A DNA stretch of 7,890 nucleotides from Alphaproteobacteria bacterium. GTDB taxonomy: Bacteria > Pseudomonadota > Alphaproteobacteria > Micropepsales > Micropepsaceae. Location: the NCBI GenBank assembly GCA_015654715.1, contig JAATGK010000291.1, positions 1 through 7,890 on the forward strand, read 5' to 3'. Position numbers and translations under genes: made by a program. Shown here piece after piece: positions 6,406 to 7,890 of this stretch (the first letter of the stretch is position 1; the number at the start of each line of letters is the position of its first letter). Below the pieces are notes generated by a model. That model ran no database searches. It was not told where the DNA came from and saw nothing but the letters and a program-made list of their open reading frames with translations.

Positions 6406-6425
6406 CTCGCACCGTTCCATTTGCG

Positions 6426-6794
6426 CTACCAATCCCGGTCGACTTCGTAATACTCGTAGGATTGCGTTCGCATGTCATCGAAATCGCCATCGTCGCGCGC
6501 CAGTTCGTCAAGCTCGTACGCCGGCGCCGCTTCGAGTTCGCTCTTCGAGAGGGGAACGATATAGCCGTCCTTCTCGGTGTTGAAATCGAGGACTTCCCAC
6601 GGCACCGGATAGAATTTCTCGCCCAGGCCGAGGGCGCCGCCGAACCCCAGGGCAACAAACATGATGCGGTCGGACGTCTTGTCGAGCACGACGTCTTCGA
6701 CATGCCCGATCTTTTCGCCCGTCTCGTTGTAGACGACTGTGCCCTTCACCTTCGACGCCAAGATGGCGCTGGTATGTCCGCTAGCGGTTGGCAT
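6426..6794 (-). CDS. PRC-barrel domain protein (second copy)
   Basis: A 122-residue protein with one PRC-barrel domain (about 10-90), paralogous to the protein at 3555-3944. Shared pattern: KGTVVYNETGEKIGHVEDVV (17-36), then FVALGFGGALGLG (46-58), then FYPVPWEVLDF (61-71). The C-terminal tail (93-122) is strongly acidic and aromatic (ELDELARDDGDFDD, then YEYYEVDRDW), unlike the more neutral tail of the first copy. No signal peptide. The ATG at 6792-6794 has GGAGAG upstream; a longer in-frame reading from 6923 lacks such a site and crosses the promoter-like motif. That motif has one mismatch to the EcfG consensus. First gene of a probable unit with the oxidoreductase. Molecular role unknown. 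Confidence 0.92.
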   Translation of the reverse strand: MPTASGHTSAILASKVKGTVVYNETGEKIGHVEDVVLDKTSDRIMFVALGFGGALGLGEKFYPVPWEVLDFNTEKDGYIVPLSKSELEAAPAYELDELARDDGDFDDMRTQSYEYYEVDRDW

Positions 6795-6823
6795 TACACT
6801 CTCCGATTTGGATACCCGGGATG

Positions 6824-6848
6824 AACGCTTGGCGCCGGACTTTGTTTC
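6824..6848 (-). promoter_or_regulatory. Probable EcfG-type promoter, one mismatch
   Basis: On the minus strand, GAAAC (6844-6848) and CGTT (6824-6827) are separated by exactly 16 bases; the only deviation from GGAAC-N16-CGTT is A for the second G. The -10 element ends 29 bases before the ATG at 6794, almost the same geometry as the motif before the first PRC-barrel gene. The mismatch makes it weaker evidence than the other five. Confidence 0.55.
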
Positions 6849-6985
6849 GGCGGCGGTGCTTCTCGCGAAGGCGTGCGGCGGCGGATTACCCCTAAAGTTC
6901 TTCCGGGAATAAATCTGATCCAACTTGTAATTTCGTCAGTCCGCTGGACTAATACGGCATTCGCGCACTCGCTTTGGGGGATAGC

Positions 6986-7890
6986 TTGCTGAACTACCGT
7001 TGGATGCTGACGACGGCCATCACGCTGTTTGTTGTTTTGGCGACCGTGGTTTTCCTATCCATCCGCTTTGCGATCAGTGAACGGTCCGAACAGGCCTGGG
7101 TCGTTCACACCTATCAAGTGATTGGTCAGCTCCAGAATATTTTATCCGATATGCAGGAAGCCGAAACCGGCCAACGCGGCTATATCATCACGCGCCAGGA
7201 GCGGTTCCTTGGCCGGTATCATGCAAGCATCGCGAACGCCCGGAAAGATCTGCAGATATTCCGCGCCAAGACCGCCGACAATCCGCAGCAGCAGATGCGG
7301 GCAGCAAGACTGCATATGCTTGCCGAGGCGCGCATCGAGGCGCTCGAACGAGCCCTGACGAATGCCCGCAGGCCCGCCACCGTCACGCCCCCGCTGCTGG
7401 CGGCGATGGATGAGGGCAAGAAGTGGATGGATCAACTGCAAAACGAATTGGCAAATGGCGTTGCCAATGAAAACACGCTGCTGGCGGCGCGCATTCGCGC
7501 CCGGCGGGCAGCCGAACACAATGAAGTCATGGCTTCCAGCCTGGCCGGACTTATCGCGCTGCTGGTGATGCTGGGGGCGGTATGGATGCTGCTGCGCAAC
7601 AACGCCAGGCTCGCGCGCAGTGAGCAGAAGCTGGAGAATCAGTCTGCCATTCTTCAAGCCACACTCGACAATATCCGCGATGGGATCGCGATGTTTTCCT
7701 CCCAGGGCGAACTTTGCGTTTTCAATACGAATTTTTTCGAGTTTCTGGATTTCCCCTCCGCGCATGCCCGCGCCGGAGCATACATTTCGGCGTTTGAAGA
7801 CATCAACGCTCCACGCGAACCGCGCATTCCGAAAAATATTTTCAGCGGGACCGGCGACCGGCAAGTGAGCTATCATTTTTTGTCGCCCAA
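6986..7890 (+). CDS. CHASE3-PAS membrane sensor protein, N-terminal part (cut by window end)
   Basis: The first 301 residues of a membrane signalling protein; the rest lies beyond the window. Order: transmembrane segment at about 7-28, extracytoplasmic CHASE3 domain (about 30-180) with the family hallmark EAETGQRGYIITRQERF (58-74), second transmembrane segment (about 184-204), short coiled linker, and a PAS domain starting near 221 (ILQATLDNIRDGIAMFSSQG). This layout is typical of sensor histidine kinases and also of some diguanylate cyclases; the output domain is not visible. The start chosen is TTG at 6986, five bases after a G-run (GGGGG, 6976-6980); ATG at 7004 is the alternative but has no ribosome binding site and would shorten the region before the first span. 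It is divergent from the PRC-barrel/oxidoreductase unit. No EcfG-type motif was found upstream. Confidence 0.87.
   Translation, partial: MLNYRWMLTTAITLFVVLATVVFLSIRFAISERSEQAWVVHTYQVIGQLQNILSDMQEAETGQRGYIITRQERFLGRYHASIANARKDLQIFRAKTADNPQQQMRAARLHMLAEARIEALERALTNARRPATVTPPLLAAMDEGKKWMDQLQNELANGVANENTLLAARIRARRAAEHNEVMASSLAGLIALLVMLGAVWMLLRNNARLARSEQKLENQSAILQATLDNIRDGIAMFSSQGELCVFNTNFFEFLDFPSAHARAGAYISAFEDINAPREPRIPKNIFSGTGDRQVSYHFLSP

Noticed and set aside
6192..6824. A 210-residue open frame on the plus strand, antisense to the oxidoreductase and second PRC-barrel genes
   Set aside because: It overlaps two well-supported genes and their gap, and the translation shows no domain or low-complexity logic of its own.
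6925..6955. TTGTAA and TAATAC as a sigma-70-like promoter for the sensor gene
   Set aside because: The matches are poor and the spacer is 19 bases, too weak to call in the 191-base divergent gap.
7142..7876. A 244-residue open frame on the minus strand opposite the sensor gene
   Set aside because: The plus strand encodes a clear CHASE3 motif, two membrane spans and a PAS start; the antisense translation has no recognisable features.

Overview
The window is GC-rich, gene-dense chromosomal DNA that looks alphaproteobacterial. The strongest evidence is a set of promoter motifs of the form GGAAC-N16-CGTT, the recognition sequence of the EcfG/SigT extracytoplasmic-function sigma factor. That factor runs the general stress response (PhyR-NepR-EcfG) and is essentially confined to Alphaproteobacteria. 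I cannot settle order or genus. I see no rRNA, tRNA, CRISPR array, insertion sequence or phage module.

Layout: (1) 10-2019, minus strand: a secreted M13 (neprilysin/PepO-type) zinc metallopeptidase. (2) 2201-2866, minus strand: a two-gene unit with a 145-residue secreted low-complexity protein followed by a 52-residue DUF3309-type membrane peptide. (3) 2982-3374, minus strand: a 130-residue exported protein of unknown function. (4) 3555-3944, plus strand: a PRC-barrel protein, divergent from (3). (5) 4159-5113, plus strand: a 55-residue single-span membrane protein, a DUF883 (YqjD/ElaB-like) protein and a YqjE-like small membrane protein. (6) 5124-6794, minus strand: a second PRC-barrel protein followed by a DAO-type FAD-dependent oxidoreductase, convergent with (5). 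(7) 6986 to the window end, plus strand: the N-terminal part of a membrane-bound CHASE3-PAS sensor protein, cut by the window edge.

The notable point is regulatory. Five exact GGAAC-N16-CGTT motifs, all with a 16-base spacer and each 28-61 bases before a start codon in the correct orientation, cover every transcription unit from 2201 to 5113. A sixth, with one mismatch (GAAAC), precedes the 6794-5124 unit. The region therefore reads as a general-stress-response island of small envelope, membrane and PRC-barrel proteins. It is flanked by a peptidase gene and a sensor gene that lack the motif. The sensor is a candidate input to the same response, but its output domain lies outside the window.
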